A stretch of DNA of 19,985 bases, taken from NCBI GenBank assembly GCA_037133675.1, contig JBAXNR010000081.1, positions 1-19,985 of the forward strand, given 5' to 3'. The notes beneath the pieces are model-generated. The model made no database searches and was not told the origin of the DNA. It worked only from the letters and a program-made list of their open reading frames with translations. Positions 4,974-12,973 of this stretch are shown here, piece by piece (position 1 is the stretch's first letter; every line of letters starts with the position of its first letter). Origin of the DNA: UBA4132 sp037133675. GTDB taxonomy: Bacteria; Pseudomonadota; Gammaproteobacteria; Methylococcales; Methylomonadaceae. The translations under genes were made by a program, and so were the position numbers.

Positions 4974-7697
4974 TTATTCTTCCAGTTCCATAACAGGGGG
5001 CGATTGATCGATAGGTAGTATAAAGGTAAACTCCGCGCCGCCGCCTAGTCTGTTTTGTGCGTAAATTTTGCCGCCGTGGGCTTCGATAATAGCCCGACAA
5101 ATTGCCAGTCCAAGCCCAACGCCGCTTTGTGCGGCTTCATGACGGGCTTGATAAAACTTTTCAAACAAACTGTCTTCTCGACCTTTGGGAATACCTGCTC
5201 CATGATCGGCTACCTTAATTTCCACTGCTGTTTCTGTCATATCGGCTGTAATGTCTAAATCACTGCCTTGTGGTGTGTAGCGTATGGCGTTTTCTAGCAG
5301 GTTAATCAGCACTTGTTCAATCATCACGGCATCAACAAATATCATGGGAATACCAGCAGGTAGTTTGACTTTAACCGCGCGATCCAGCAAATGTTTTTGC
5401 AGCCGCGTCAACACTGTGCCGATAATCTCTTCTACAGGATGCCATTGTTTATTGAGTTCAACCACGCCTGCATCCAGTCGTGCCATGTCTAATATATTGT
5501 TAATCAGGTTCGACATCCGTTCCGCTTCATCGACAATGACACGGCTTAAATCGAGTTTGTCCTGTGTTTGTAATCGCCCTTCGCCTTCTAACAGTGTGCT
5601 GGCTGAACCAATAATGGTTGCCAATGGGGTGCGTAAATCGTGGGAAATGGCACTGAGTAGCGAATTACGCAAGCGTTCCGTTTCCACCTGCATTTGGGTC
5701 ATTTTGGCTTGTTCGGCTAGGCGAATTCGTGCCACTGCTTGTCCGATTTGGCGCAAAAAAGTTTCCAGCAATTTTTGCTGTTCGGGCAAAAACACACGGC
5801 GCAAATTAACAGGCAATAATGCCAATACGCCTAATACTTTATCTTCATTGTAAATGGGAAAATAAATGGCTTCGTTACCCGATAAGGTATTTGTTCCCTG
5901 TCCTGCCATTTCATTATGATCGAATACCCATTGCGCCACACTCAAATCCGCACCATGCAAAGATTCATGAATACTTTTTTGCTTGGGATACAACACACGC
6001 CCATTGCTGTCTGGAAACAGAATGACATTGCGACTGCTAAACTCAGAGTGTAAATGCCTTACTGCCGTGCGCACAATGTCTTCTTCGGTTTGGCTCAGGG
6101 ATAATTCCTTGCTCATCGCATACAACACAGCAGCGCGGCGTTCCCTATGTGAAGCGACTTTGGCTTGCGAGCGCACATTAATCATTAAGTTGCTGATGAC
6201 AATTCCCACCACCAGCATGGTCAGTAAGGTGATTAAATACTGACTGCCTGCCACTGAAAAACTATAAAATGGCGGTACAAATAGAAAATCAAAAATGCCA
6301 ACACCTAATAGTGATGCTAACACCGATGGGCCTCGCCCAAAGCGGGTAGCAATAAAGACTACGCCCAATAAAAATATCATGACGACATTGGCAAGTTCCA
6401 GACTCCCTACCATGGAACGGGCAATTAATGCACTGAACAGGGTAATTAATACCGCCCAGCCATAACCCGAATAATAGCCTTTCTTTTGCACTGAGCGTTG
6501 TCGCAAACCAGGTAAGGGACTTTTACGAAACAGATTAATATCGACATTATCAATATCTTTCGGACTACCCAAAAGATAAATATTAACGTTATGGGCATGG
6601 GCGATTAGCTCATCCACCACCGAACCTAACAACCAGCGTTTCCAACCACGCCGACTCGGTTTACCCACTACCAGTTTATTGATATTACGTTCACTGCAAA
6701 ACTCAATAATGGCTTCACCCATATCGGGCGCACTGAGGGTGACAGTTTCCGCGCCCAATTGTTCTGCCAAACGCAAAATGCGTAACACTCCATCGCGTTT
6801 TTCTGCGGGTAAGCGTTGTAATTGTGGAGTTTCCACATACACCACTAGCCATTTAGCACGCAAACTGACCGCCAGCCGTTTACCTGCGCGTACCAATCGT
6901 TCTGCTAGTGGATTAACACCGATGCAGACCAAAATCCGTTCATTGACTTGCCAGACATCACGGATAGCGTGATCTTCGCGGTAAATGAGCATTTGTGCAT
7001 CAACACGGTTAGCAGTTTGGCGTAATGCCAGTTCGCGCAAGGCAATCAAATTGCCTTTGCGAAAAAAATGTTGAATCGCTTGTTGGGCTTGCTGAGGCAG
7101 ATAAACTTTACCTTCTTTAAGACGCAGTAATAGTTCGTCGGGTGGCAAATCCACCAACTCGATTTCATCTGCATCTTCAAATACCGTGTCTGGCACGGTT
7201 TCCCAAACCCGTATGCCCGAAATTTGCCCTATATCATCGTTAAGGCTTTCCAAGTGCTGAACATTTAACGCGGTATAAACATCAATCCCTGCTTCCAACA
7301 GTTCGTGTATATCCTGCCAACGTTTGGGGTGGCGTGAACTGGGCGCGTTAGTGTGTGCTAGTTCATCGACTAACATAATCGCAGGTCGGCGTTTTAAAGC
7401 AGCATCAATGTCGAACTCATGTAGCATCGTGCCTTTATAGTCGATTTGGCGCGTGGGTAAAACTTCTAAACCTTTCAGCAATGCTTGCGTTTCTTTGCGT
7501 CCGTGGGTTTCTATCAGCCCAATGACCACATCAAGATTTTCAGCGCGGCGTTCGCGTGCTGCCAGTAACATGGCGTAACTTTTACCTACGCCAGCCGCAG
7601 CACCGAAGAAAATTTTTAACCGTCCACGTTTGGCTTTGGCACTGTCGCGTTCAACACGCGCCAATAATTGATCTGGGTCTGGACGGTCATCACTCAT
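4974..7697 (-). CDS. kdpD: KdpD, sensor histidine kinase for potassium limitation
   Basis: This 907-residue inner-membrane kinase responds to potassium limitation and osmotic stress and phosphorylates KdpE. Order of parts: N-terminal KdpD domain (about 20-230) with Walker A GAAAGVGKS at 32-40 and DELAHTN at 111-117; universal-stress-like domain (about 253-377); transmembrane segments between about 410 and 505; GAF-like region (about 530-660); HisKA with H686 in SAISHDLRTPLATI; and HATPase with N-box ENAIRYTP (N803), DHGAGIP at 831-837 and GVGLGLAI. Length is close to the usual 890-900. The ATG lies 2 bp after the stop of the PepSY-like gene, which suggests coupled translation. I see nothing missing or frameshifted. 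Confidence 0.97.
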   Translation of the reverse strand: MSDDRPDPDQLLARVERDSAKAKRGRLKIFFGAAAGVGKSYAMLLAARERRAENLDVVIGLIETHGRKETQALLKGLEVLPTRQIDYKGTMLHEFDIDAALKRRPAIMLVDELAHTNAPSSRHPKRWQDIHELLEAGIDVYTALNVQHLESLNDDIGQISGIRVWETVPDTVFEDADEIELVDLPPDELLLRLKEGKVYLPQQAQQAIQHFFRKGNLIALRELALRQTANRVDAQMLIYREDHAIRDVWQVNERILVCIGVNPLAERLVRAGKRLAVSLRAKWLVVYVETPQLQRLPAEKRDGVLRILRLAEQLGAETVTLSAPDMGEAIIEFCSERNINKLVVGKPSRRGWKRWLLGSVVDELIAHAHNVNIYLLGSPKDIDNVDINLFRKSPLPGLRQRSVQKKGYYSGYGWAVLITLFSALIARSMVGSLELANVVMIFLLGVVFIATRFGRGPSVLASLLGVGIFDFLFVPPFYSFSVAGSQYLITLLTMLVVGIVISNLMINVRSQAKVASHRERRAAVLYAMSKELSLSQTEEDIVRTAVRHLHSEFSSRNVILFPDSNGRVLYPKQKSIHESLHGADLSVAQWVFDHNEMAGQGTNTLSGNEAIYFPIYNEDKVLGVLALLPVNLRRVFLPEQQKLLETFLRQIGQAVARIRLAEQAKMTQMQVETERLRNSLLSAISHDLRTPLATIIGSASTLLEGEGRLQTQDKLDLSRVIVDEAERMSNLINNILDMARLDAGVVELNKQWHPVEEIIGTVLTRLQKHLLDRAVKVKLPAGIPMIFVDAVMIEQVLINLLENAIRYTPQGSDLDITADMTETAVEIKVADHGAGIPKGREDSLFEKFYQARHEAAQSGVGLGLAICRAIIEAHGGKIYAQNRLGGGAEFTFILPIDQSPPVMELEE

Positions 7698-7699
7698 GG

Positions 7700-8008
7700 T
7701 TACTTACCATCACCTAACATTTTCTGTTCGCCGATAATTTTCCCTGTTGCCAAATCGCACAACACAGCCCATTCCGTACCATCGTTTGCCTGTATCTCAT
7801 GGCGCACCTCAAAATGTTCTTGTTTATTAAATATCCGTTCTTGCTCAACCGTACCCGAATGTAATGCCAGAGATTCACGCTCACAGGCTTCCATTTGCAG
7901 CTTGCTAGGTGGCAATTGGTATGGATTATCAGCAAAAACGTATTGAGAAAAAAGGGCAAGTATTAGCAAGCCACCGCTAAATTTTAAGGTGGATTTTATC
8001 GTAGACAT
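7700..8008 (-). CDS. Small exported PepSY-like protein in the kdp operon
   Basis: This 102-residue protein has an N-terminal signal peptide (charged n-region, hydrophobic GGLLILALFSQYVFA, likely cleavage before DNP), so it should be periplasmic. The C-terminal half, FEVRHEIQANDGTEWAVLCD followed by ATGKIIGEQ, looks like the end of a PepSY-type domain, in which a strand pair ends in D-x-x-TGK. The assignment is by eye. Two cysteines remain in the mature part (ACERE and VLCDL). An in-frame ATG at 8018-8020 would add four residues. I prefer 8006-8008 because GGAT lies about 8 nt before it. The gene sits between kdpC and kdpD, so it is probably co-transcribed with the pump. Its function is unknown. 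Confidence 0.8.
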   Translation of the reverse strand: MSTIKSTLKFSGGLLILALFSQYVFADNPYQLPPSKLQMEACERESLALHSGTVEQERIFNKQEHFEVRHEIQANDGTEWAVLCDLATGKIIGEQKMLGDGK

Positions 8009-8041
8009 TGTGTTATCCATTAAATGTGAAATTAAAAAACG

Positions 8042-8620
8042 TTAACGTGTTGCTTGGTCTAATGCCAGATTTAACTGCAATACATTAATTCTAGGTTCAC
8101 CGAATACAAACCACTGCCGCGTTTCGGTGTGAGCATTGACCAGCTCACGCAGTTTGTTTTCATCCATGTTTCGCGCTTTAGCAACCCGTTTAAGCTGATA
8201 TTTTGCCGCAGCTAAACTGATATGAGGATCAAGTCCACTGGCTGATGCGGTGACTAAATCCACAGGCACAGCGGCTTTATTCGTTGGATCAGCCGCTTGT
8301 AAGGTTTTAACTCGCGCATTCACCGCAACCATTAAAGCAGGATTGGTAGAGCCTAGATTAGAACCACTGGACGCGGCAGCGTTATACGGATAAGGCGCGG
8401 TAGCCGAAGCACGTCCCCAAAAATACTTGGCTTGCGTAAACGATTGCCCAATTAACGCTGAGCCAACCGCTTGTTCTTTGGTATCGTAAATCAAGCTCCC
8501 ATTGGCTTTATCAGCATAAAACAGTTGCGCAAACGCGGTGACGACTAGGGGATAAATCACACCAGTCAACAGCGTCAATAACAGCAACAATAAGACAGCA
8601 GGTTTAAAATAATTCAACAT
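8042..8620 (-). CDS. kdpC: KdpC, potassium-transporting ATPase subunit C
   Basis: This 192-residue single-pass membrane subunit is essential for KdpFABC activity and contacts KdpA and KdpB. The N-terminus has one long hydrophobic segment (about 7-34, VLLLLLLTLLTGVIYPLVV), and the rest faces the periplasm. Family motifs are present: IGQSF, YFWGRASA, GSNLGSTNP and SGLDPHIS followed by AAAKYQLKRVA. Length is typical. A strong AAGGAG Shine-Dalgarno precedes the ATG, and only 11 bp separate it from the kdpB stop. Confidence 0.97.
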   Translation of the reverse strand: MLNYFKPAVLLLLLLTLLTGVIYPLVVTAFAQLFYADKANGSLIYDTKEQAVGSALIGQSFTQAKYFWGRASATAPYPYNAAASSGSNLGSTNPALMVAVNARVKTLQAADPTNKAAVPVDLVTASASGLDPHISLAAAKYQLKRVAKARNMDENKLRELVNAHTETRQWFVFGEPRINVLQLNLALDQATR

Positions 8621-8631
8621 GGCTTGCTCCT

Positions 8632-10704
8632 TTACACCAGATTCATAGCAGTCAACAGTAAATCAATCGCCTTAATACCAATAAACGGCACAATTAGCCC
8701 ACCGACACCATAAATCAACAAATTATTTTGCAATAATTTTTCTGCACCGACGGGTTTATAACTAATACCTTTCAATGCTAACGGAATCAAGGCAATGATG
8801 ATGAGCGCGTTAAAAATTACCGCTGATAAAATCGCGCTGGCAGGCGTTGCCAGTCCCATCACGTTTAACACATTTAACGCAGGATAAGTGGTGGCAAATG
8901 CCGCTGGAATAATAGCAAAATACTTGGCTATATCGTTAGCAATTGAGAACGTGGTCAACGCGCCACGCGTCATTAACATTTGTTTGCCTGTTTCGACAAT
9001 CTCAATCAACTTAGTGGGATTAGAATCCAAATCCACCATATTGCCTGCTTCTTTCGCGGCTTGTGTGCCGCTATTCATTGCCACTGCAACATCGGCTTGG
9101 GCTAAGGCTGGTGCGTCATTCGTGCCATCACCTGTCATCGCAACTAAACGTCCATCGGCTTGATGTTGACGAATCAACGCCAACTTCGCTTCAGGCGTGG
9201 CTTCAGCTAGAAAGTCATCAACACCCGCTTCGGCAGCAATCGCGGCGGCGGTTAAACGATTGTCGCCTGTAATCATGATGGTTTTAATGCCCATTTGTCG
9301 CAGTTCGATAAAACGTTCTTTAATGCCACCTTTGACGATGTCTTTTAATTCAATCACGCCCAATACCCGCGCCCCTTCTGCAACTAATAGCGGTGTACTA
9401 CCGCGCCGCGCTACATCAATCACACTTTTTTGTAATTCTTCTGGAAACCGCCCGCCTTGTTCAATCACATAACCACGAATCGCATCTTCCGCGCCTTTGC
9501 GGATTTGCCGCCCTTGTAAATTAACGCCGCTCATGCGGGTTTGTGCGCTGAAATGGACAAACGTTGCTCCCAAAGACTGCACATCACGTTCACGAAAACC
9601 AAATTTTTGTTTGGCTAATACTACGATACTACGTCCTTCTGGGGTTTCATCGGCTAAGGAAGCAAGTTGCGCGGCATCGGCAAGTTGTTTTTCATTCACG
9701 CCTTTAGCGGGAATAAACAGCGATGCTTGCCGATTGCCTAAAGTAATTGTTCCTGTTTTATCGAGTAACAATACGTCAACATCACCCGCCGCTTCGACGG
9801 CTCGTCCCGACGTAGCAATGACATTTTTCTGCATCATGCGCCCAATACCTGCGACACCAATTGCTGATAATAAACCGCCGATGGTGGTCGGAATCAAACA
9901 CACCAGCAAAGCTACTAACACTGTGATACTAATCGGTTTACCCGTGCCAGCGATTTCCACGCTATATAAAGAGAATGGCAATAAGGTGACAGTCGCCATT
10001 AAAAATACTAAGGTTAGCGCGACTAATAAAATAGTCAGCGCGATTTCATTCGGCGTTTTTTGTCGTTTCGCACCTTCCACCATTGAAATCATACGATCTA
10101 AAAACGTTTCACCTGGATTGGCACAAATGCGTACCACTAACCAGTCGGATAATACCCGCGTACCACCTGTCACTGAACTGAAATCACCGCCAGATTCTCG
10201 AATCACAGGCGCACTTTCTCCCGTAATCGCGCTTTCATCTACCGAAGCCACGCCCTCAATAACATCACCATCACCCGCGACAAAATCGCCCGCCTCGATT
10301 AACAGCACATCACCTTTGCGCAAGGTAGAACCCGACACTTTGGAATAATTACTACCGTAACGCGGTTCGTCTAATTTCTTGGCGGTAATATCTCGTTTGG
10401 CAGTGCGCAAAAACGCCGCTTGAGCTTTGCTACGTCCTTCTGCTACTGCTTCGGCAAAATTGGCAAACAACACGGTAAACCATAGCCACAACGTAATCGT
10501 TAAAATAAACCACGCAGGTTCTTCACTGTTGCCGCTCAATGCTTGCAACCACAAAACCGTAGTCAATAAACTGCCCAGATAAACAACAAACATCACAGGA
10601 TTTTTCCATTGCTGGCGCGGTGTCAGTTTTAAAAACGCATCCAGCAACGCTTGCCGCACAATCGCGGGGTCAAATAAAGTGGTAGAAGCAGCATTGTTAC
10701 TCAT
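8632..10704 (-). CDS. kdpB: KdpB, P-type ATPase catalytic subunit
   Basis: This 690-residue subunit hydrolyses ATP to drive potassium uptake by KdpFABC. Visible parts are the actuator loop TGES at 161-164 (its serine corresponds to the residue reported as an inhibitory phosphorylation site in E. coli KdpB), IPTTIGGLLSAIG in the membrane region, the phosphorylation site D315 in DKTGTITLGNR, KGAEDAIRGYV in the nucleotide-binding domain, TGDNRLTAAAIA and the hinge TGDGTNDAPALAQADVAVAM. About seven membrane segments fit the family, and length is close to the usual 680. Its ATG overlaps the kdpA stop by 4 bp (ATGA), with AGGTG about 7 nt upstream. Confidence 0.98.
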   Translation of the reverse strand: MSNNAASTTLFDPAIVRQALLDAFLKLTPRQQWKNPVMFVVYLGSLLTTVLWLQALSGNSEEPAWFILTITLWLWFTVLFANFAEAVAEGRSKAQAAFLRTAKRDITAKKLDEPRYGSNYSKVSGSTLRKGDVLLIEAGDFVAGDGDVIEGVASVDESAITGESAPVIRESGGDFSSVTGGTRVLSDWLVVRICANPGETFLDRMISMVEGAKRQKTPNEIALTILLVALTLVFLMATVTLLPFSLYSVEIAGTGKPISITVLVALLVCLIPTTIGGLLSAIGVAGIGRMMQKNVIATSGRAVEAAGDVDVLLLDKTGTITLGNRQASLFIPAKGVNEKQLADAAQLASLADETPEGRSIVVLAKQKFGFRERDVQSLGATFVHFSAQTRMSGVNLQGRQIRKGAEDAIRGYVIEQGGRFPEELQKSVIDVARRGSTPLLVAEGARVLGVIELKDIVKGGIKERFIELRQMGIKTIMITGDNRLTAAAIAAEAGVDDFLAEATPEAKLALIRQHQADGRLVAMTGDGTNDAPALAQADVAVAMNSGTQAAKEAGNMVDLDSNPTKLIEIVETGKQMLMTRGALTTFSIANDIAKYFAIIPAAFATTYPALNVLNVMGLATPASAILSAVIFNALIIIALIPLALKGISYKPVGAEKLLQNNLLIYGVGGLIVPFIGIKAIDLLLTAMNLV

Positions 10705-12491
10705 GGTTGCACCTGTGTGTGTTGGATCATTTGTAAATGTTCAACGATAGGGCCTAAGGCTAATGCGGGAACAAAGGTCAACGCGCCTACCATCAACACG
10801 GTAATCGTCAATAACACTGCAAACAGTGGCGTGTGCGTGGGTAACGTACCTAAACCGACAGGGACAATCTTTTTTCTGGCAAGCGAACCCGCAATGGCTA
10901 ACACAGGAATTATCAACCAATAGCGAGAAAACAACATGATTAAACCCAGCATCAAATTATAAAACGGAGTGTTAGCCGACAAACCCGCAAACGCGCTGCC
11001 GTTGTTATTACCTGCTGAGGAAAACGCATACAACACTTCACTAAAACCATGCGCCCCATTATTAAATACCGCAGCCTTACCCACCGCTAACATAACCGCC
11101 AACGCCGTACCGCCTAACACCATCAACGGCGGCACTAAAATAATCACCGCCGCCATTTTCATTTCAAAGGCTTCAATTTTCTTGCCCAAATATTCAGGCG
11201 TGCGCCCTATCATCAGCCCTGCGATAAACACCGCGACGATAGCAAATACAATCATGCCGTATAAACCACAGCCCACACCGCCAAAAATCACCTCGCCCAA
11301 CTGCATCAGCCACATCGGCACTAAACCGCCAATTGGCGTGAATGAATCGTGCATCGCATTGACCGAACCGTTAGAAGCCGCCGTAGTTGCCACTGCCCAC
11401 AATGCGGAATTGACAATGCCGAAACGGGTTTCCTTGCCTTCCATATTGCCGCCTGCTTGTGCATCCGAGGCGATTTGATCGACCTGCAACAAGGGATTGC
11501 CGCTTTGTTCTGCAATGACTGCAACAAAAACTAACGCAGTAAAAATTAACGTCATCGCCGCTAAAATCACCCAACCTTGACGAGCATCTCCGACCATCAC
11601 GCCAAAGCTGTAACACAAGGACGCAGGAATTAATAAAATAGCCAACATTTCTAAAAAGTTAGACAGTGGCGTGGGATTTTCAAACGGATGTGCAGAATTG
11701 ACATTGAAAAAACCGCCGCCGTTTGTGCCGAGTTGTTTAATGGCGATTTGTGCAGCCGCAGGGCCTAAAGCGAGGGTTTGTTGTTGGCTTTTAATGGTTT
11801 CCGTGACCGTATTGCCAGCGGCATCTTTTATAGCTTGCCCGTTAGCATCCATCTTAGGCTGTTCATAACTGGCTGCTTCCATCAACGTCACGGTTTGATA
11901 AGGGTTTGTTGTTTGCACCACACCTTGACCCACTAATAACATAGCGAAAATCAAGGACAGAGGCAACAAAATATACAAGGTACTGCGCGTCATATCGACC
12001 CAAAAATTACCGATACCGTCACTGTTACGGCGAATAAAACCGCGTACTAATGCCACCAACACCGACATTCCAGTCGCCGCCGATAAAAAGTTTTGCACCG
12101 TCAGCCCCAGCATTTGCGTTAAATAACTCATCGTGGTTTCACCGCTATAACCTTGCCAATTAGTATTAGTGACAAAACTAATTGCGGTATTGAATGCTGA
12201 ATCGGAACTGATAGCGGATAAGTTTTGTGGATTTAACGGTAAAAATACCTGACAACGTTGTAACGCGTAAACTACCACCAAGCCCAGAAAATTAAACACC
12301 AGCACCGCCAACGCGTATTGTGTCCAGCGCATATCCTGTTTAGCATCCACACCGCACCACTGATACATCCGATTTTCAAAACCTGCGGGTTGACCCTGAT
12401 AAATCCGCGCCATATAAGCACCCAACGGTTTAACCAATGCCAGTAAAACCAACAGATACAGCATAATTTGTAAAAAACTTTGCGCAGTCAT
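10701..12491 (-). CDS. kdpA: KdpA, potassium-binding channel-like subunit
   Basis: This 596-residue subunit carries the potassium-selective pathway of KdpFABC in four channel-like repeats. The filter regions can be read in order: SFVTNTNWQGYSGE at about 105-118, QLGTNGGGFFNVNSAHPFENPTP, ATTAASNGSVNAMHDSFTP and FSSAGNNNGSAFAGL. About ten membrane segments are visible. It is some 40 residues longer than E. coli KdpA because of a hydrophilic loop before the second filter (YEQPKMDANGQAIKDAAGN and flanks). I recall this longer form from other proteobacteria. The ATG shares one base with the kdpF stop (TAATG), and its own stop overlaps the kdpB start. Confidence 0.97.
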   Translation of the reverse strand: MTAQSFLQIMLYLLVLLALVKPLGAYMARIYQGQPAGFENRMYQWCGVDAKQDMRWTQYALAVLVFNFLGLVVVYALQRCQVFLPLNPQNLSAISSDSAFNTAISFVTNTNWQGYSGETTMSYLTQMLGLTVQNFLSAATGMSVLVALVRGFIRRNSDGIGNFWVDMTRSTLYILLPLSLIFAMLLVGQGVVQTTNPYQTVTLMEAASYEQPKMDANGQAIKDAAGNTVTETIKSQQQTLALGPAAAQIAIKQLGTNGGGFFNVNSAHPFENPTPLSNFLEMLAILLIPASLCYSFGVMVGDARQGWVILAAMTLIFTALVFVAVIAEQSGNPLLQVDQIASDAQAGGNMEGKETRFGIVNSALWAVATTAASNGSVNAMHDSFTPIGGLVPMWLMQLGEVIFGGVGCGLYGMIVFAIVAVFIAGLMIGRTPEYLGKKIEAFEMKMAAVIILVPPLMVLGGTALAVMLAVGKAAVFNNGAHGFSEVLYAFSSAGNNNGSAFAGLSANTPFYNLMLGLIMLFSRYWLIIPVLAIAGSLARKKIVPVGLGTLPTHTPLFAVLLTITVLMVGALTFVPALALGPIVEHLQMIQHTQVQP

Positions 12492-12580
12492 TAGAATTTC
12501 TCTGGATAAAACAACGCCACCAGCAAGTAAATAAATACTGCCACCGCTAAACCACCACTCAGCAAATAAAGCCAGTTCAT
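12491..12580 (-). CDS. kdpF: KdpF, small stabilising subunit of KdpFABC
   Basis: This gene encodes 29 residues: MNWLYLLSGGLAVAVFIYLL, then VALFYPEKF. It is a single membrane segment with the family's typical GG, YLL-ALF-PE-F pattern. KdpF stabilises the KdpFABC complex. GGGGG lies about 5 nt before the ATG. The ATG overlaps the stop of an upstream micro-ORF (ATGA), and the KdpF stop overlaps the kdpA start by one base. Confidence 0.95.
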   Translation of the reverse strand: MNWLYLLSGGLAVAVFIYLLVALFYPEKF

Positions 12581-12669
12581 GACTGCCCCCGTAATTTCTC
12601 GCACCCCTTGCTTAACAACGCTGTGCTGACAAAAAATAATACTGTGATAAATAAATAATAGATGTCCAT
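12577..12669 (-). CDS. 30-residue membrane micro-protein heading the kdp operon
   Basis: The frame begins MDIYYLFITVLFFVSTALL and ends SKGCEKLRGQS. It is one hydrophobic helix followed by a short basic tail with a cysteine. The start is supported by AGAGGTG about 8 nt upstream, as good as any ribosome site in the operon. The stop overlaps the kdpF ATG (ATGA), the same coupling seen at kdpA-kdpB. By memory, similar short proteins with a D-x-x-Y start, an FF pair and a CE/CD-x-L end occur upstream of kdpF in other bacteria, usually unnamed or unannotated. The function is unknown; an additional KdpFABC-associated peptide is a reasonable inference. It is the first reading frame after the putative KdpE-controlled promoter. 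Confidence 0.8.
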   Translation of the reverse strand: MDIYYLFITVLFFVSTALLSKGCEKLRGQS

Positions 12670-12714
12670 TTGCATCACCTCTTAAAGGTTATGGTAAAAA
12701 AACCGTCACTGTTC

Positions 12715-12780
12715 AATATACAGGAGTAGCGCGTAAAAAAGTCGTAAAAAACACCTTGGAGAATATAAAGAGAATGTAAA
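12715..12780 (-). promoter_or_regulatory. Putative kdp promoter with two KdpE-like box pairs
   Basis: On the minus strand, TTTACATTCTC and TTTATATTCTC form a gapless 11-bp direct repeat (12780-12759). After 7 bp comes a second pair, TTTTTTACGAC and TTTTTTACGCG (12751-12730). A TATATT -10 box follows at 12720-12715. The expected -35 position (GACTTT) is poor and overlaps the second pair, as in activator-dependent promoters. The known E. coli KdpE site combines TTTATA and TTTACA half-sites 11 bp apart, as the first pair does. The leader before the first start codon would be about 40 nt. Confidence 0.7.
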
Positions 12781-12864
12781 AAACCAGAGGTATCGAAAGA
12801 CTTAGCACGAACGGTATTATTCCATTCTCGCTGAGAATCTAGCGTTGACGGCAAGTAATTCGGC

Positions 12865-12894
12865 TGTAAAAACATAAAATATTACGTTTTTACA
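12865..12894. promoter_or_regulatory. Inverted repeat, possible operator
   Basis: TGTAAAAAC at 12865-12873 and GTTTTTACA at 12886-12894 are exact 9-bp inverted repeats separated by 12 bp in the divergent region. The half-site resembles the GTAAAAAA cores of the kdp boxes, so either gene could be controlled from it. This is weak evidence, because A/T-rich repeats arise easily by chance. Confidence 0.3.
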
Positions 12895-12973
12895 ATACGC
12901 GATGCTTTATTGCTCAACGCTTGATAAACTAACCGATAATCTAACTTTATATTTACCGTGTCGAAAATAGTTT

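Larger units (their letters stand above)
12670..12973. other. Divergent intergenic region between kdp operon and ATP-grasp gene
   Basis: I find no supported gene in these 304 bases. The left third carries the putative kdp promoter and KdpE boxes. A 9-bp inverted repeat lies at 12865-12894. A plus-strand promoter for the ATP-grasp gene must be here, but I could not place -35 and -10 boxes with good spacing. Confidence 0.6.

Noticed and set aside
5284..5853. 189-codon open frame opposite kdpD
   Set aside because: It is antisense to the histidine kinase core, and the Ser/Arg/Cys-rich product has no domain.
9497..10348. 283-codon open frame opposite kdpB
   Set aside because: It lies wholly inside kdpB on the other strand, its protein is Thr/Ser/Pro-rich without motifs, and no ribosome site precedes it.
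10969..11478. 169-codon open frame opposite kdpA
   Set aside because: It is antisense to conserved KdpA filter regions, with a low-complexity Ala/Ile/Pro/Asn translation.
12675..12875. 66-codon open frame in the kdp promoter region
   Set aside because: It covers the putative KdpE boxes and promoter, has no ribosome site and resembles no protein.
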